A stretch of DNA of 64,000 nt from Rhabdophis nuchalis. Lineage: Eukaryota; Chordata; Lepidosauria; Squamata; Natricidae. Of the stretch, positions 1 to 10,604 are shown in pieces; position 1 is the stretch's first letter, and each line of letters begins with the position of its first letter. The stretch is taken from NCBI GenBank assembly GCA_039707465.1, contig CM077644.1, positions 195,707,962 through 195,771,961 of the forward strand, given 5' to 3'. Below the pieces are notes generated by a model. The model worked only from the letters and a program-made list of their open reading frames with translations. It was not told the origin of the DNA and made no database searches. The translations under genes and the position numbers were made by a program.

Positions 1-42
1 AGAGACGAAGGCTTTTATAATCTCAGCCCCGACGAGTGAAAG

Positions 43-101
43 CGTCCCGAGTCCCTTTGTGGTGAGATGGGTGCGGGGTATAAATGTAAATAATAAATAA
101 A
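43..101 (+). repeat. L2 LINE 3'-end fragment
   Basis: The stretch has the conserved L2-type tail found elsewhere in this window: a cccgagtccc block, then a tataaatgtaaataataaataaa-like A-rich end. The tail of the L2 at 60680-60740 is the closest match here. It lies in intron 1 of WDR36, in the opposite orientation to the gene. Confidence 0.6.
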
Positions 102-226
102 GCGTCCCACGTACAGCCGCTTTCTCTCCAAAATCATGCGGCGGCGGGGGGAAATAAAGGGGGGAGCTCGAAGCGCGTGAGAAGAGGGGGAGGCTGAATC
201 TACGCTCAGGAGCAAAGCCGACTCAC

Positions 227-412
227 ATTGTAAGTGTGGAAACTCTTCCCCACCGCCGTGGCCAGGTAGAACTCGCGGTGGCGTCGGTGGTAGCGCAGCA
301 CGTGCGCCAGGTGATTGCACTGGAGGCCGAGCACGCGGAAGCCGGCAAAGAGCCCGCTGCCTCTGCTGGGCTCCTCCGACTCAGCAACACTAGCAGTCGA
401 CATCTCCGACAT
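227..412 (-). CDS. WDR36: WDR36 first coding exon (partial gene)
   Basis: WDR36 (yeast Utp21) is a WD40 nucleolar protein of the small-subunit processome that works with U3 snoRNA in 18S rRNA maturation. The minus-strand frame contains LFAGFRVLGL, a short variable stretch, then VGKSFHTYN. I recognise these as the start of vertebrate WDR36 (human LFAGFRALGL ... VGKSFHTYD). The exon ends after an AAT codon at 229-227, directly followed by GTGAGT (226-221), a good phase-0 splice donor at the same place in the protein as in mammals. Two ATGs are possible, 412-410 and 403-401. The second has G at -3 and gives an N-terminus closer in length to the human internal start. Only about 60 residues are present; the WD repeats lie beyond the left edge. 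Identity is firm; the exact start is not. Confidence 0.9.
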
Positions 413-620
413 CAATCCACCAACTTCCCCAACCACGTTTTTTTTAAAACTATACGACTTCCGGAAATGCTCCCGGCTACTTCCGGCAAGCTCTCTGCAA
501 ATTCCGCACGCAAAAGCCTTCCTTCGCTGATTTGGTTCAGGGGCTTTGTAGTTCCGCTTGATGTGTGGTCCGCCTCTTCCAAATGCTGGGAGCGGGCCGG
601 TATGCTTTTCTTTCTGCTTT
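413..620 (-). promoter_or_regulatory. WDR36 promoter region with ETS motifs
   Basis: Immediately upstream of the WDR36 start there are two ACTTCCGG motifs (457-464 and 479-486; CCGGAAGT on the gene strand), the usual ETS/GABP site of housekeeping ribosome-biogenesis promoters. The region has more CpGs than the flanks and shows no TATA box at a sensible distance. The transcription start cannot be fixed from sequence. A divergent transcript is possible, but I see no coding exon on the plus strand. Confidence 0.6.
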
Positions 621-844
621 GTAAGGACTCGTGTATTCTTTAAGGTGCTTTTATTCAGAAATAAACGTGCAACAGTCTACGGATTACTACGCAAACGCGT
701 GTTTTTTTAAAAATTGAAATCATTTCACATGGTGATATAGGAGTGGTCATTAAAGTATTTTCTGAAAACGAACACCCGCAAATGCGATGTATATCAGCCT
801 TAAGTATTCCTCTATCAGCAATAAAATCCCAAATTGTAGGCAAA

Positions 845-963
845 TAATGTCTCGCTTAACTGTAACGAGCGTGAGGGTATTGTGGTCCCCTAATGTCTCA
901 CTTAACAACTCTTATCACTTAATGCCGTTGCTGGTCCCAGTTGTCATTAAGTGAAGACTACCT
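845..963. repeat. Tigger-like MITE, degraded copy
   Basis: Short, diverged relative of the family best seen at 12720-13264. It has 'cttaacaactcttatcactt'-like wording and ends in gaagactacctata, the family terminus followed by TA. The bases from about 1080 to 1180 look like another decayed piece. Confidence 0.45.
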
Positions 964-1482
964 ATACTTAGAACTATTCCCTAATGTAGTACACAGAAGC
1001 ATGAAGTATACAGTTCCCACTTTGTGCTTCTCAATTTTGATGCACAGAATGTTTAACAGAACCACCATCTTGGATTAAATGCCAACTGGGACTAGGACTG
1101 CTGTTGCTAAGTGATGCAATTATAAACTCTGATGTCACATGATTACATCACTTAACAATGACAGTCCTAGAGGTCCAGGTTCCCATCACTAATCCAAAAG
1201 GTGAAGGTCATTAAGGGGAGACCAAGGTAAGGAGTTTGTGGGTGCTGCAGGAGGGTGGAGGTGGTTTAGTGCAGGTAGCCAACAAGTTTGAGGCCAAAGG
1301 AGATGAGTGTTGAGACATGGTGCAAATATAGAAATGTGAGAATGTGTAAATGTTGTGGCAGGACATAAGCACAGAAAGACTGGTGTGGATAGCATAGTGC
1401 AAGGCAGAGAAGCCAAGGGGATCTGTGTGTGTGAGTGACAGTGAGACATGAATGCAGCGAGATTGTGGAAATTTAAAGAAGC

Positions 1483-1527
1483 CAGAGAGTGAGTGAGTGA
1501 GTGTGTGTGTGTGTGTGTGTGTGTGTA
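1483..1527. repeat. (GAGT)n/(GT)n microsatellite
   Basis: A run of gagt units grades into about 14 gt dinucleotides. The flanking 1190-1680 is otherwise unremarkable; two near-identical phrases (cagtgagacatgaatgca) on either side of the repeat point to a local duplication. Confidence 0.85.
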
Positions 1528-1833
1528 TGTAGAACAGTGAGACATGAATGCAACGAGACTGCGGAAACTTACTAGAGCAACTTGTGACCTTCCCTGCTCA
1601 CTTCCCCATTGACTCTGCTTGAATGAAGCTGGGAAGCAAGGGAAGGTCACAAATGGTGATCAGGTGTTTTGCCAGAACTGAAATATGTTCACCCATGCTT
1701 TTGTTTACTTATGCTAAACTTATTTGTACTTTGCTATATTTGGGGGTAAGAAATATTACAATGCAATACTTAAAGTGACTGAAAAAAGCAATATGATTTG
1801 TGTGGATTCAGTACTTTCAATATAGCTAATGAT

Positions 1834-1980
1834 AAGGTAAAGGTTTCTCCTGTCCAGTTGTGTCCGACTCTAAGGAGTGGCGCTTATCTCTGTTCTTAGC
1901 TGAGGAAGCCGACGTCTGAAGGCATTTCTGTAGTCATGTGGCCAGCATGACTATATGTCGGGGCACACGGAACACAAATA
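1834..1980 (-). repeat. tRNA-derived squamate SINE (type A), partial
   Basis: Antisense 3' part of the SINE family seen in sense orientation at 33779-34123. Shared phrases include ggtaaaggttt, gtccgactctaagg, and cttctgaag...catgtggccagcatgact. The tRNA-like head is missing. Confidence 0.7.
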
Positions 1981-2262
1981 GTATTACTTAATCTCTATTC
2001 TTGAATTATTCACAATGTATATTGGAAAATAACACAAGTCCAACTGCATCAGACTGTGGGCCAGCTAATTATTGGGCCGAGTGTTCTGAACCATGCTAAA
2101 TACAACGTGAGCAAGCTAATATGATATTACATTCAATAACAACAAATTCTGTTAAGAACAACAGAAAGAAGAAAGAATTTTCTTCTACTGATCTGGAACT
2201 TTCTGCATTTAGTATTAATGGACAATCCCAAATTCTACACTTATGTAGAAGTAATACCGTAG

Positions 2263-2488
2263 CAATAGCATTTAGACTTATATACTGCTTCATTGCACTT
2301 TTACAGCCTTCTCTAAGCGGTTTAGAGTCAGCATATTGTCCCCAACAATCTGGGTCCTCATTTTACCCATCTCGGAAGGATGGAAGGCTGAGGCAACCTT
2401 GAGCTGGTGAGATTTGAACTGAACTGCAGCTAGCAGTCAGCTGAAGTAGCCTGCAGTGCTGCACTCTAACCAATGCGCAACCTCAGAG
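2263..2488 (-). repeat. tRNA-headed SINE (type B, MIR-like), antisense
   Basis: Contains tagacttatatactgcttca, cagcatattgtccccaacaa, ctcattttacccatctcgg and, at the right end, the reversed tRNA-like head (ctaaccaatgcgcaacctc). The sense strand would read as head, promoter-like boxes, then an LINE-type tail. Three further copies are listed below. Confidence 0.7.
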
Positions 2489-2603
2489 AGAAAACCTGCC
2501 TACATTTTCCATACTAGGCATGTTTTTGCAACTCTCCATAGTATTTTTTCTTACCCACCTTTCCGCTAAATGTTTAAAAAAAAAAAAAGACCAAATTGCT
2601 CTA

Positions 2604-2950
2604 TAGGTCGTCTTCAATTTTTGGCCACAATTGAGATCAAAATTTGGTTACTAAATGATGTAATTGTTAAGCAAGTCATTGTGTGAATGGATCCAATGAG
2701 TTAGAATGACTTTTACAATAGTTAAGCAGATCACATGATTAAGTGAATCATGAGGTTGCAAAACAAATCTGGCTTCCCCCATTGACTTTGCTTGTCAGAA
2801 GCCAGCTGGGAAGGTTGTAAATTATGATTGTGTGGCTGCAAGACACTGCAAGTAATCTTAAATGTGAGCCAAGTGCCCAAATTGTGATCATGTGGGTGGT
2901 GCAATATAATGCCAAAGATAGATTATAAACCACTTTTTCCAATGCCACCA
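2604..2950. repeat. Tigger-like MITE, partial
   Basis: Starts aggtcgtcttcaattt and holds the family phrases ccacaattgag, ttgactttgcttgtcagaag and gatcatgtg. The right terminus is decayed. Confidence 0.55.
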
Positions 2951-3659
2951 TAATCTCAAATCCTTGTTAAACTAATAGTTGTATGTCTAGGAGAACTCCC
3001 CAGGCTGCATGTGGGGTTTGTCTGTGCAATACCATGAATAAGTCTAAATTATACAGCAGGTAATTAAAGTATTTATTGTGTTACATGATTTTAGGACATA
3101 CATGTATGTTTAAATGTTCATACAAAATAAATTAATATCATTAAAAATAAACTTTGTAAAAAAATATAACCTTGTTTAAACAATAGTTCAGTAAAGATGT
3201 ATTTCCAATTCAGTATTTCATATGTATCTTTCATAACTGCCCCACATTTCTCTGAGTTCCAGAAAGTGATATAGTCTTTTGTTTTTCCTTGATGTTGGGT
3301 TACATCTTGTCCACAGATGATTCAGCGATCCATTGACCTATGTGTCAGAAATCACATATTTCTAAGTATTACTTGCAAGTTACATGAATCTCTAAAATAA
3401 GTCCTGTGTTTTATTAAAAAAAAAAACCTAAGCTATACCTATTTTTAGTTGAATCTAGTTCTGTCTGTTCACTGAAAGCTGCTTTGTCTTCATTCCATTA
3501 ACAATTACTAGCACAATTGTGTCATGAAATTGATCTATCAATCTAGATCTGAAAATTTGATTAACATTTTGCCAGTTAGGTGAACCTTATATGTTTCTGT
3601 TCCTGAATCCATGTAACTTTTCTTACGATTTTATTAAATTTCAGTTGAGCTTGACTGTG
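2951..3659. other. No feature recognised
   Basis: AT-rich intergenic DNA with stop codons in all frames at short intervals. I see no repeat family, exon or RNA in it. Confidence 0.5.
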
Positions 3660-3865
3660 GATAGCAATAACACTTAAAGTTATATACCGATTCGTAGTGC
3701 TTTACAGCCCTCTCAAGGCCATTTACAGAGTCAGCATATTGCCTCCAACAACCTGTGTCCTCATTTGACCAACCTCAGAAGGATGGGTCAACCTTGAGCC
3801 CGTGAGAATTGAATTGCTGGCAGTTGGCAGAATTAGCCTGAAATCCTGCATTCTAAATACTACCC
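3660..3865 (-). repeat. tRNA-headed SINE (type B), antisense
   Basis: Same order of phrases as 2263-2488: tatataccgattcgtagtgc, cagcatattgcctccaacaa, tcctcatttgacc, then a decayed head near 3860. Confidence 0.65.
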
Positions 3866-4164
3866 ACCACAGCTCTTGATTTCATGGCCATTCAGTTGGG
3901 TCTAGTGCAGGAGAGGATAATTAAAAACTAGGACTGTTGTGGAGGGTCAAACTAATAGGTCTCTGAAGGTGCATAGGCAAGCACCAACACACATATGTAC
4001 ATTTTTTTAAAAATAGCGATCTCCTTCAAAATAAAAGCAATGCAATTACATTGCATGTATGGCATACACTTTATATTTGATTTTTAATTTCAGATTGACG
4101 TCACATGGACTGGACAGTGACAACCAAAGGATCAGATGCGGCCCATAAAGTGCCCAGGTCTGGT

Positions 4165-4400
4165 CTGTGGTTAAGGTGCCAGGCTAGAAAGTGTGAGACC
4201 ATATGTTTAAATCCTGCCTTAGGCATGAAAGGCAACTGGGTAACTTTGGGCCAGTGATTCTCTCTCAGCTCAGAACACCTCACAGGGTTATTGTTGTGGG
4301 GAAAATAAGAGGAGAAAAGTGTATTGAATATGTTTTCTGCTTTGAGTTATTTGTAAAAACAAACAAACACAGGATACAAATAAATTCATACAGCTTTCTT
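4165..4400 (+). repeat. tRNA-headed SINE (type C)
   Basis: Begins ggttaaggtgccaggctaga, continues with cctgccttaggcatgaaag, ctgggtaactttgggccag and cacctcacagggttattgtt, then an A-rich tail. Antisense relatives are at 9130 and 18235. Confidence 0.7.
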
Positions 4401-4639
4401 GCCAATAGAAAGAAGTCATTTACCTCTGCTATGTTTGTGAGAGGTTTTTTAAACTTTCCTTTCTAAACTACAAGCCTGAAATTCTAGGGAGGGGGAGGAC
4501 CAACCAGGCTTGACCTAACAAGGTAAGCAAGACCCCAAACCAAGTAAGCAAAATGCTGCCAATTTAAGTATATTTTAAACTTTATGTGCCCTCCTATGGT
4601 CTTTCACATGGATGATCTGCATTAAGAAAACGTCTAAAT

Positions 4640-4986
4640 TATCTAACCAACACTACACTGCACATATTGGTAGAAACATGATAAGGACTTGGTTGTTCTA
4701 TACAGATTCTTCGAAGATGCCTATAAGCCACAACGTCTCTGTCCGCCATGCAGGACAAAACCTTTACATCTTTGATATAAAATGCCCAAACCAAATTCCG
4801 CAGTGCTAACCAGAGCCGTTTCTCTCCTTCACAGTCTCCAAGAGAGAGAAATTGACCCAACTTGGCCCTAAGCGTTATTTGATAATCAGTGAGCCCTACT
4901 CTTCCACAGGCCACATAGCCGAGCATCAGAACATTGTTAAAATTCAAAACTATTTTATTCCCCCCCTCCATCCCGAAAGCAAGCAT
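4640..4986 (-). other. Unrecognised 115-codon open frame
   Basis: An uninterrupted minus-strand frame with balanced amino-acid composition (KRLWLALRNLVWAFYIKDVK is typical of it), in DNA with no repeat family I recognise. Its right end abuts the MITE at 4993. It lies downstream, on the same strand, of the possible exon at 5478-5588, so both could belong to one unrecognised gene. I cannot place it in any family, and splice signals at its ends are weak. A chance open frame is equally possible. Confidence 0.2.
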
Positions 4987-4992
4987 GTAGAG

Positions 4993-5120
4993 CAGTGTTT
5001 CTTAACCTTTGTCAACTTGAAGATGTCTGGACTTCAACTCCCAGAATTCCCCAGCCAGCGAATGCTGGCTGGGGAATTCTGGGAGTTAAAGTCCAGACAT
5101 CTTCAAGTTGAGAAACACGG
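4993..5120. mobile_element. Palindromic hAT-type MITE (128 bp)
   Basis: The whole element is a near-perfect inverted repeat around gaat at about 5058. Outer ends are cagtgtttcttaacc and its complement (agaaacacgg), and inner arms read acttcaactcccagaattcc. Perfect 8-bp target duplications atgtagag lie at 4985-4992 and 5121-5128, which is diagnostic of hAT transposition. It has no coding capacity. Confidence 0.9.
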
Positions 5121-5199
5121 ATGTAGAGGATGGAGCAGCCTTCCCGCCCTGCAGTACATTTGCGGACCACATTTAGATAGTAAATTTTATCTGGAAGTT

Positions 5200-5900
5200 T
5201 AACTGGAATGGTTTCGCCTTTGAAATAAGCGAATGAAGTCCTTCCCCGCCCCCGCCCCCTTACCCCAAGTATTCCTTTCTGGCAGCGAGATCAGACTATG
5301 TCGCAACTACGCGACAATCGCTGTAAACAAGCAGTTTCAGCCTTCTACTCATCGGAAGGGCGGTTTCCTGGTTCATAAGCATTATTTGGAACATCGTAAA
5401 CCTGCTTCACGCGGATTTTTTTTGACCCCACCCTTCCCCCGTCTGACAGGCCGGGGTTATTGTTGTTGTTTTTTTACCTTGGGTTTGCCGTGGCAGTAAT
5501 TTTTCAGCAGGGCATCGGTGACATTCCAGGTGTTAAATGTAGAGAGCTTGTCTTTGGTGAAGTGGAAGATGCAACCCAATAACTTAGCCTGAGACTTTCC
5601 GGGAAGGAAGAAGAAAAGAGGACAAAGTTTGAAAAGGATCTCTAAACCAAGGCATACTATTGGCTGAGAACTGACTGCTCCTCTTCCCCTCCCGTACAGT
5701 CTCCTCCAATAGGCGTCCAACCTCATCAGCGTATCACAGGTGCGACACAGCATTTGGAAAAAAAAAGGTGGGGTTAAAAGGGTTCAGTGATGCGGCTTTG
5801 ACTGTGGAAAGGGGCTCCACGTGAATTCAGTCCCTAGTTAGCTCCAGGTAAGCTTTAGGATCCTGCCATTTATGTAGAGCGCCAAGGAAAAGAAATCTAT
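5200..5900. promoter_or_regulatory. Possible bidirectional promoter / CpG patch
   Basis: Repeat-free stretch with far more CpG and G+C than the flanks. It contains inverted and direct CCAAT boxes (attgg near 5660, ccaat near 5706), a CACGTG E-box at 5818-5823, and a strong plus-strand donor-like CCAG/GTAAGC at 5844-5853 that could end a noncoding first exon. A minus-strand donor-like AAG/GTAAAA sits at 5480-5473. This pattern suits a divergent promoter but is not proof. I recognise no product on either side. Confidence 0.3.
5478..5588 (-). other. Candidate 37-codon coding exon, unrecognised
   Basis: On the minus strand a pyrimidine-rich tract ends in CAG (5591-5589). An open 111-bp segment follows and stops exactly at AAG/GTAAAA, so both boundaries fall in phase 0 of one open frame. 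The encoded segment includes LLGCIFHFTKDKL and TDALLKNYCHGKPK. I do not recognise the protein. The donor is weak, and no second exon is secure. Alternatively it is chance within the CpG patch. Confidence 0.25.
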
Positions 5901-8284
5901 GGATTAATGCGGAATAAAGCAGCACCGAACTTTCCCGTCATCGCACTTCTCCTTCCTTGGAGCATGTTTTATTTTATTTTATTTTAAATAAGAAATTTCC
6001 TTTTCTAATTTTAATTTGCTTTGAGCGTTTATGTGCTGTTTTAGGAATTGGGCTATGTGAAAAACGTTTTGGGTACTGTTAGTAGCCAATGGGGATTAGA
6101 ACATCTGTAACCTATTTTTCTTCCAAATACTATCTACTTAAAAGGAAGAATCACAGTGGTTTACGGATATACCTTATAATATCAACCTTGTTAACTCTCA
6201 ACACTTTTTTCTGCTATGTATTCTAAATAGTCTGTGATTATATGTGGGTGTGTATGTGGGTGTCTTACTGTGCATGTATCTCTCAGTGTATAGATAGATG
6301 ATGTATACATAAGTGCTTATATGGATATGGATATACACGCACACCCATACATGAGAGCAGGCATTAGAATTTCATTTTTTAAGTGTACCAGTGTAGTTAC
6401 AAAAAAAAGTGACAATAAAAGTTATCTAACATACAATTTATAATGTTTATAAAGCTGCAAAGAGAACAAGTAAAACATGCAACAATGGATTTGTGTTGTG
6501 GCTAGTTAGTCCCTTAAGCGTTTTAAAATTGTTTTTTTCAAGTAACATAAAATCTTACCTCCATTGTACAACAATTCTTAAAGGAGTAATTTAATTTCAT
6601 TTCATTTGCCTAGAGAGGAAGAATAAAGTGATGAGTGATATACATACCCTTTAAAGCAAGAAAATTATTGATAGAAAAAGCTATTAGGCACATAATTATA
6701 CACCAAAATATTCAGGGATCCTGTCTATTTAAGCCATAGGGAATTTTATAATATGCTATATTATAAATTATTGTGAACAATAGTTTAAAGTGAAATGAAA
6801 GTATTAATCATTTAGTAAGATTGTTCCTGCAATATGCACATCTAAAAAGGGTGTCCTAGATCTAATTTTCTTCCTTCTCTCTTGGAAAATTCATACAGAT
6901 TAACGTATGGATTTAAGTATGTTATGCATACACTAATTGGTAACGGATACCCAATGCCAAAGAGAATGATGATTCAGTTAAAAACAGGTGAAAGTGAGTG
7001 GAATAAAACAAACCTCTTTCAACTCCACGTCTTTAATAATGGGCTAGAAGAAATTAATAAATTTGGTTAAGATTTTTAAAAGAAATGTGTCAGTAAGAAC
7101 TGCTAGCAATGCTTTACTCACAAAAGTTCTTATAGAGGTAAAATGAATATTTTTTAAAAATGCTGTCACCCTAAATCTGATGTTCTGTAACTTCTATTTA
7201 AAATAAGTCTTTTTGAATTTCAATGAGGCTTCAAACAGCAGTGCTTAAAAACCAGACTGTCAGAATAAACTATTCCTTAGTAGGGCAAGTTTGGTTTAAA
7301 AAAATAGTGTATCGAGATAAAAACTTATAACTCTTCACTGTACTAGTTTTATTCATTAAAAATAAAGACATTTTCATTTTGATAGAAAATCCAGCATAAC
7401 CTGAATTGTAACATGATGGTGAAACTCTTTCCATTTGAGAATGCCACCTGAATTTTAAATCTTAAGGCAGTTACTCTTAGAGAATCTATCATTGATTTCA
7501 ACTATTGCAGACACTCTAATTAGCTGTATGTATACATTCTACCCTTAGCCCCACCAGTGCCATACCTTTAGAATATTTTGATAGTTTGTTTTAATAGCTG
7601 TATGGTTACATATAGTAAAATTGTAAGCTCCCACAAGAGAAATATAGAAGGCTAATTGAGTGAAGCCAGTACAATGTAGAAGAAAAGTCACTTTGGAAGG
7701 TACTGTAAGAAGAAGAAAAAAAAACACATTAAAAGCAATACCCATGATCTACCTATTGCAAACATTACCTTAATCTAAAATATTAGAATAAAGTTTTCTA
7801 GAAATAAAAGAAGGAAGCAGTAGTGTTCCCATTCTCAAAATATGAGCAAAACAAATCCATCCATTTACCCATGATGACTCTTAGGAATATCAGTTTGTTT
7901 CTGATTTCCCTGCAGTAGGATCTCCCTATATATTTACCTTTTTGCCTATGGGTACTCCCCATTTCAAGGTTATAGTATTGGATGTCTCATCCTTATCTGA
8001 AAATAAATAATTCATAAGTAGCACAGTTTCCATTACCAATTTCCCTAGAAACTGGTAAAACAGATATACAAATAATACTAAATACCAAGCAATCTTGGAC
8101 AGGGTATTAGATGGGGATAATTTTTTTCAGGCAGCAACTTGCAATAAATTATGAAAATAGTTAAAGAATTTCCTGGATTATATGTACAAAGCTGAAATGG
8201 CGGGGGAGGATTCTTCAAAAGCAGCCAATTGACTTTAAATGTCAACTTTAAATATATATATATAAAAAATCTTATATGTGTTTG
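5900..8284. other. No feature recognised (AT-rich intergenic)
   Basis: Mostly unique-looking AT-rich sequence. There is a weak tg/ta-rich patch at 6240-6345. I find no exon, SINE, LINE or inverted-repeat element that I can support. Confidence 0.5.
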
Positions 8285-8371
8285 TCTATTATATAATTAT
8301 ATATATATAATAATAATAATATATATATATATATATATTATTATATAATAATAATAATATATGTGTGTGTA
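8285..8371. repeat. (AT)n/(AAT)n microsatellite cluster
   Basis: Interleaved ta dinucleotides and taa trinucleotides. A related ca/ta-rich tract at 8515-8571 lies on the far side of a 130-bp G+C-richer segment, so the two may be the flanks of one AT-tailed repeat that I cannot classify. Confidence 0.8.
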
Positions 8372-8693
8372 ATTGTTTCCACAACATCCTGTTAAGGGCC
8401 CCAATTAAGGGAGGAGACATACTGTTTCCTTTCCTGCCTTTCGGCTCATCACCAGAGACCATTCTAGACAGACAGCCAAGAGTTTCGTTGTGTAAATTTT
8501 TTAGATATATAATATATAATACACACACTTGTATTAGTGTGTGTATAATATAATACACACACACACACACCACTGAGGCTAACTTTTCAAATTTGACTTA
8601 GGGAGGAAAAGCTGTCATTAGCAAACATGTTGGGGTCCCCCCTCCCATTTTTCTAACTCTACATGTAGAGAGATATATGTGAGTGGTTCCCCT

Positions 8694-8835
8694 CTGCTCT
8701 CTGAGCTTTGCTTTGTTGCATATGTTTCATTACCCCAACTAGGTAACATCATCAGTGCTAGTAAACAGTAATTATGTTACCTAGTTTCGGTAATAAGATG
8801 TCTGCAAGAAAGAAAGAAAGCTCAGAGAGCACTAG
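8694..8835. repeat. Inverted-repeat MITE, unclassified
   Basis: Left arm (8694-8747) runs ctctgctctctgagc to ccaactaggtaac. Right arm (8775-8832) runs gttacctagtttcgg to gctcagagagc. The arms are imperfect complements around a short loop. I could not identify a target duplication or superfamily. Confidence 0.55.
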
Positions 8836-9129
8836 GGCCCCCTTATTTCATCCCTAAGCTACAAATACTCTCCTTTTACTGGTAGCTATATGTTTAAATG
8901 TACTGGTAGCTATATGTCTCAATGTTTAAATGATCATTTCCATAGCATATTTGCAATTATTGAGGAAATAAAATAACGACATTCTCACTAGGTGGTGCTG
9001 TCACACTTCATGACATAGTTGAATGAAGTGAATGTATTTCCTCAAATAATTTTTTTCTTGCCATCTAGTTTTGTAATCATCCTTGGTAAAGCTTTGCTAG
9101 AAATATAAAACATGCATGTATTTTGTAAA

Positions 9130-9300
9130 TTTATTGTATTTGTACCCGACCTTTATTATTGATACAAATAACTCAAGGTGGCAATAAGTTGGGCTGAGAG
9201 AGAGTGACTGGCCCAATGTCACAGAATTGGCTTTCAAGGCTAAGACAAGACTTGAACTCACAGTCTCCTATTTCCTAGTCTGGCTGGCACCTTAACCATT
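9130..9300 (-). repeat. SINE type C, antisense
   Basis: Antisense copy of the 4165 family: gagagagagtgactggcccaa, ttgaactcacagtctcct, and ggcaccttaaccatt (the reversed head). The hAT element at 9310 inserted into its head end, whose ggctaaac became the target duplication. Confidence 0.7.
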
Positions 9301-9527
9301 GGGCTAAACCAGTGGTCGGCAAACCGCGGCTCGCGAGCCGCATGCGGCTCTTTGGCCCCTCGAGTCCGGCTCTTCCTCCACCCTCGCCGAGGGTGGGACT
9401 CCTGGGACCCGCCGGAGCAACCCTCCCTGCCGGCCGCTCATTCCCTCCCTCGCTCCCTGCGCAGAGCCTCCCCAGGAGGCATGCCGGCCGCTCATCTACT
9501 TCCAGGGGGTGCGGAGGCTCTGCGGGC

Positions 9528-10211
9528 GATTGGAGGGAACCGGCGTCCAGAGGATCGCCGTTTCTTCCCCACCCCACATCGAGCCCTGGAAGGAGCGCGG
9601 GCGGGCGAGCCCGGCTCCTTCCAGGGAGATTGGAGGGAACCGGCGTCCAGAGGATCGCCGTTTCTTCCCCACCCCACCCCACATCGAGCCCTGGAAGGAG
9701 CGCGGGTGGGCGAGCCCGGCTCCTTCCAGGGAGATTGGAGGGAACCGGTGTCCAGAGGATCGCCGTTTCTTCCCCACCCCACATCGAGCCCTGGAAGGAG
9801 CGCGGGTGGGCGAGCCCGGCTCCTTCCAGGGAGATTGGAGGGAACCGGTGTCCAGAGGATCGCCGTTTCTTCCCCACCCCACCCCACATCGAGCCCTGGA
9901 AGGAGCGCGGGTGCGCGAGCCCGGCTCCTTCCAGGGAGATTGGAGGGAACCGGTGTCCAGAGGATCGCCGTTTCTTCCCCACCCCACCCCACATCGAGCC
10001 CTGGAAGGAGCGCGGGTGGGCGAGCCCGGCTCCTTCCAGGGAGATTGGAGGGAACCGGTGTCCAGAGGATCGCCGTTTCTTCCCCACCCCACCCCACATC
10101 GAGCCCTGGAAGGAGCGCGGGTGGGCGAGCCCGGCTCCTTCCAGGGAGATTGGAGGGAACCGGTGTCCAGAGGATCGCCGTTTCTTCCCCACCTCACATC
10201 GAGCCCTGGAA
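9528..10211. repeat. GC-rich tandem array, 7 units of 100/105 bp
   Basis: Unit starts (gattggagggaaccgg) fall at 9528, 9628, 9733, 9833, 9938, 10043 and 10148. Spacing is 100 or 105 bp, the difference being one extra cccca step before catcgagccctggaagg. Units are almost identical, pointing to recent expansion. Because 105 is a multiple of three, it creates long periodic open frames on both strands that are not genes. Confidence 0.95.
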
Positions 10212-10254
10212 GTACCCTGAGCGGGCGAGCGAACGCGGCGGGCAGCCGGGCGAA

Positions 10255-10566
10255 TCAGTGAGTGACAGACACACAGAGAGACAGGGAGAGACAAATAGAG
10301 GGAGGGAGGGAGAGAAAGATAGAGACACAGAATGAGTGATTAAGTGCTTGAATGCGAGACAGACACACACACACACAGAATGACAGAGATGGGCAGACGA
10401 AGCAGATAGAAAGAGAAAAAAGAGAGAGAAAGAGGGAAAGAAAGAAAGAGAGAGAGAGACAGAAAGAGGGAAAGAGAGAGAAAGAGAGGGAGGGAGACAG
10501 AAAGAGACAGAAAGAGAGGGAAAGAGAGAGGGAGACAGAAAGAGAGAGAGAAAGAGGGAAACAGAA

Positions 10567-10604
<38 letters not shown>

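Noticed and set aside
206..436. Longer WDR36 start at 436 and coding through to 206.
   Set aside because: The codon at 436 is GTG, not ATG, and the last six codons (to 206) lie past the GT donor at 226, so they are intron.
9528..10211. Regularly spaced repeats resembling a CRISPR array.
   Set aside because: Units are contiguous with no unique spacers and lie in a vertebrate transposon; no cas genes.
9275..10335. Open frames of 200-340 codons on both strands.
   Set aside because: They are read-through of a 105-bp (35-codon) tandem unit in a hAT element. All frames on both strands are similarly open and none looks like a protein family.
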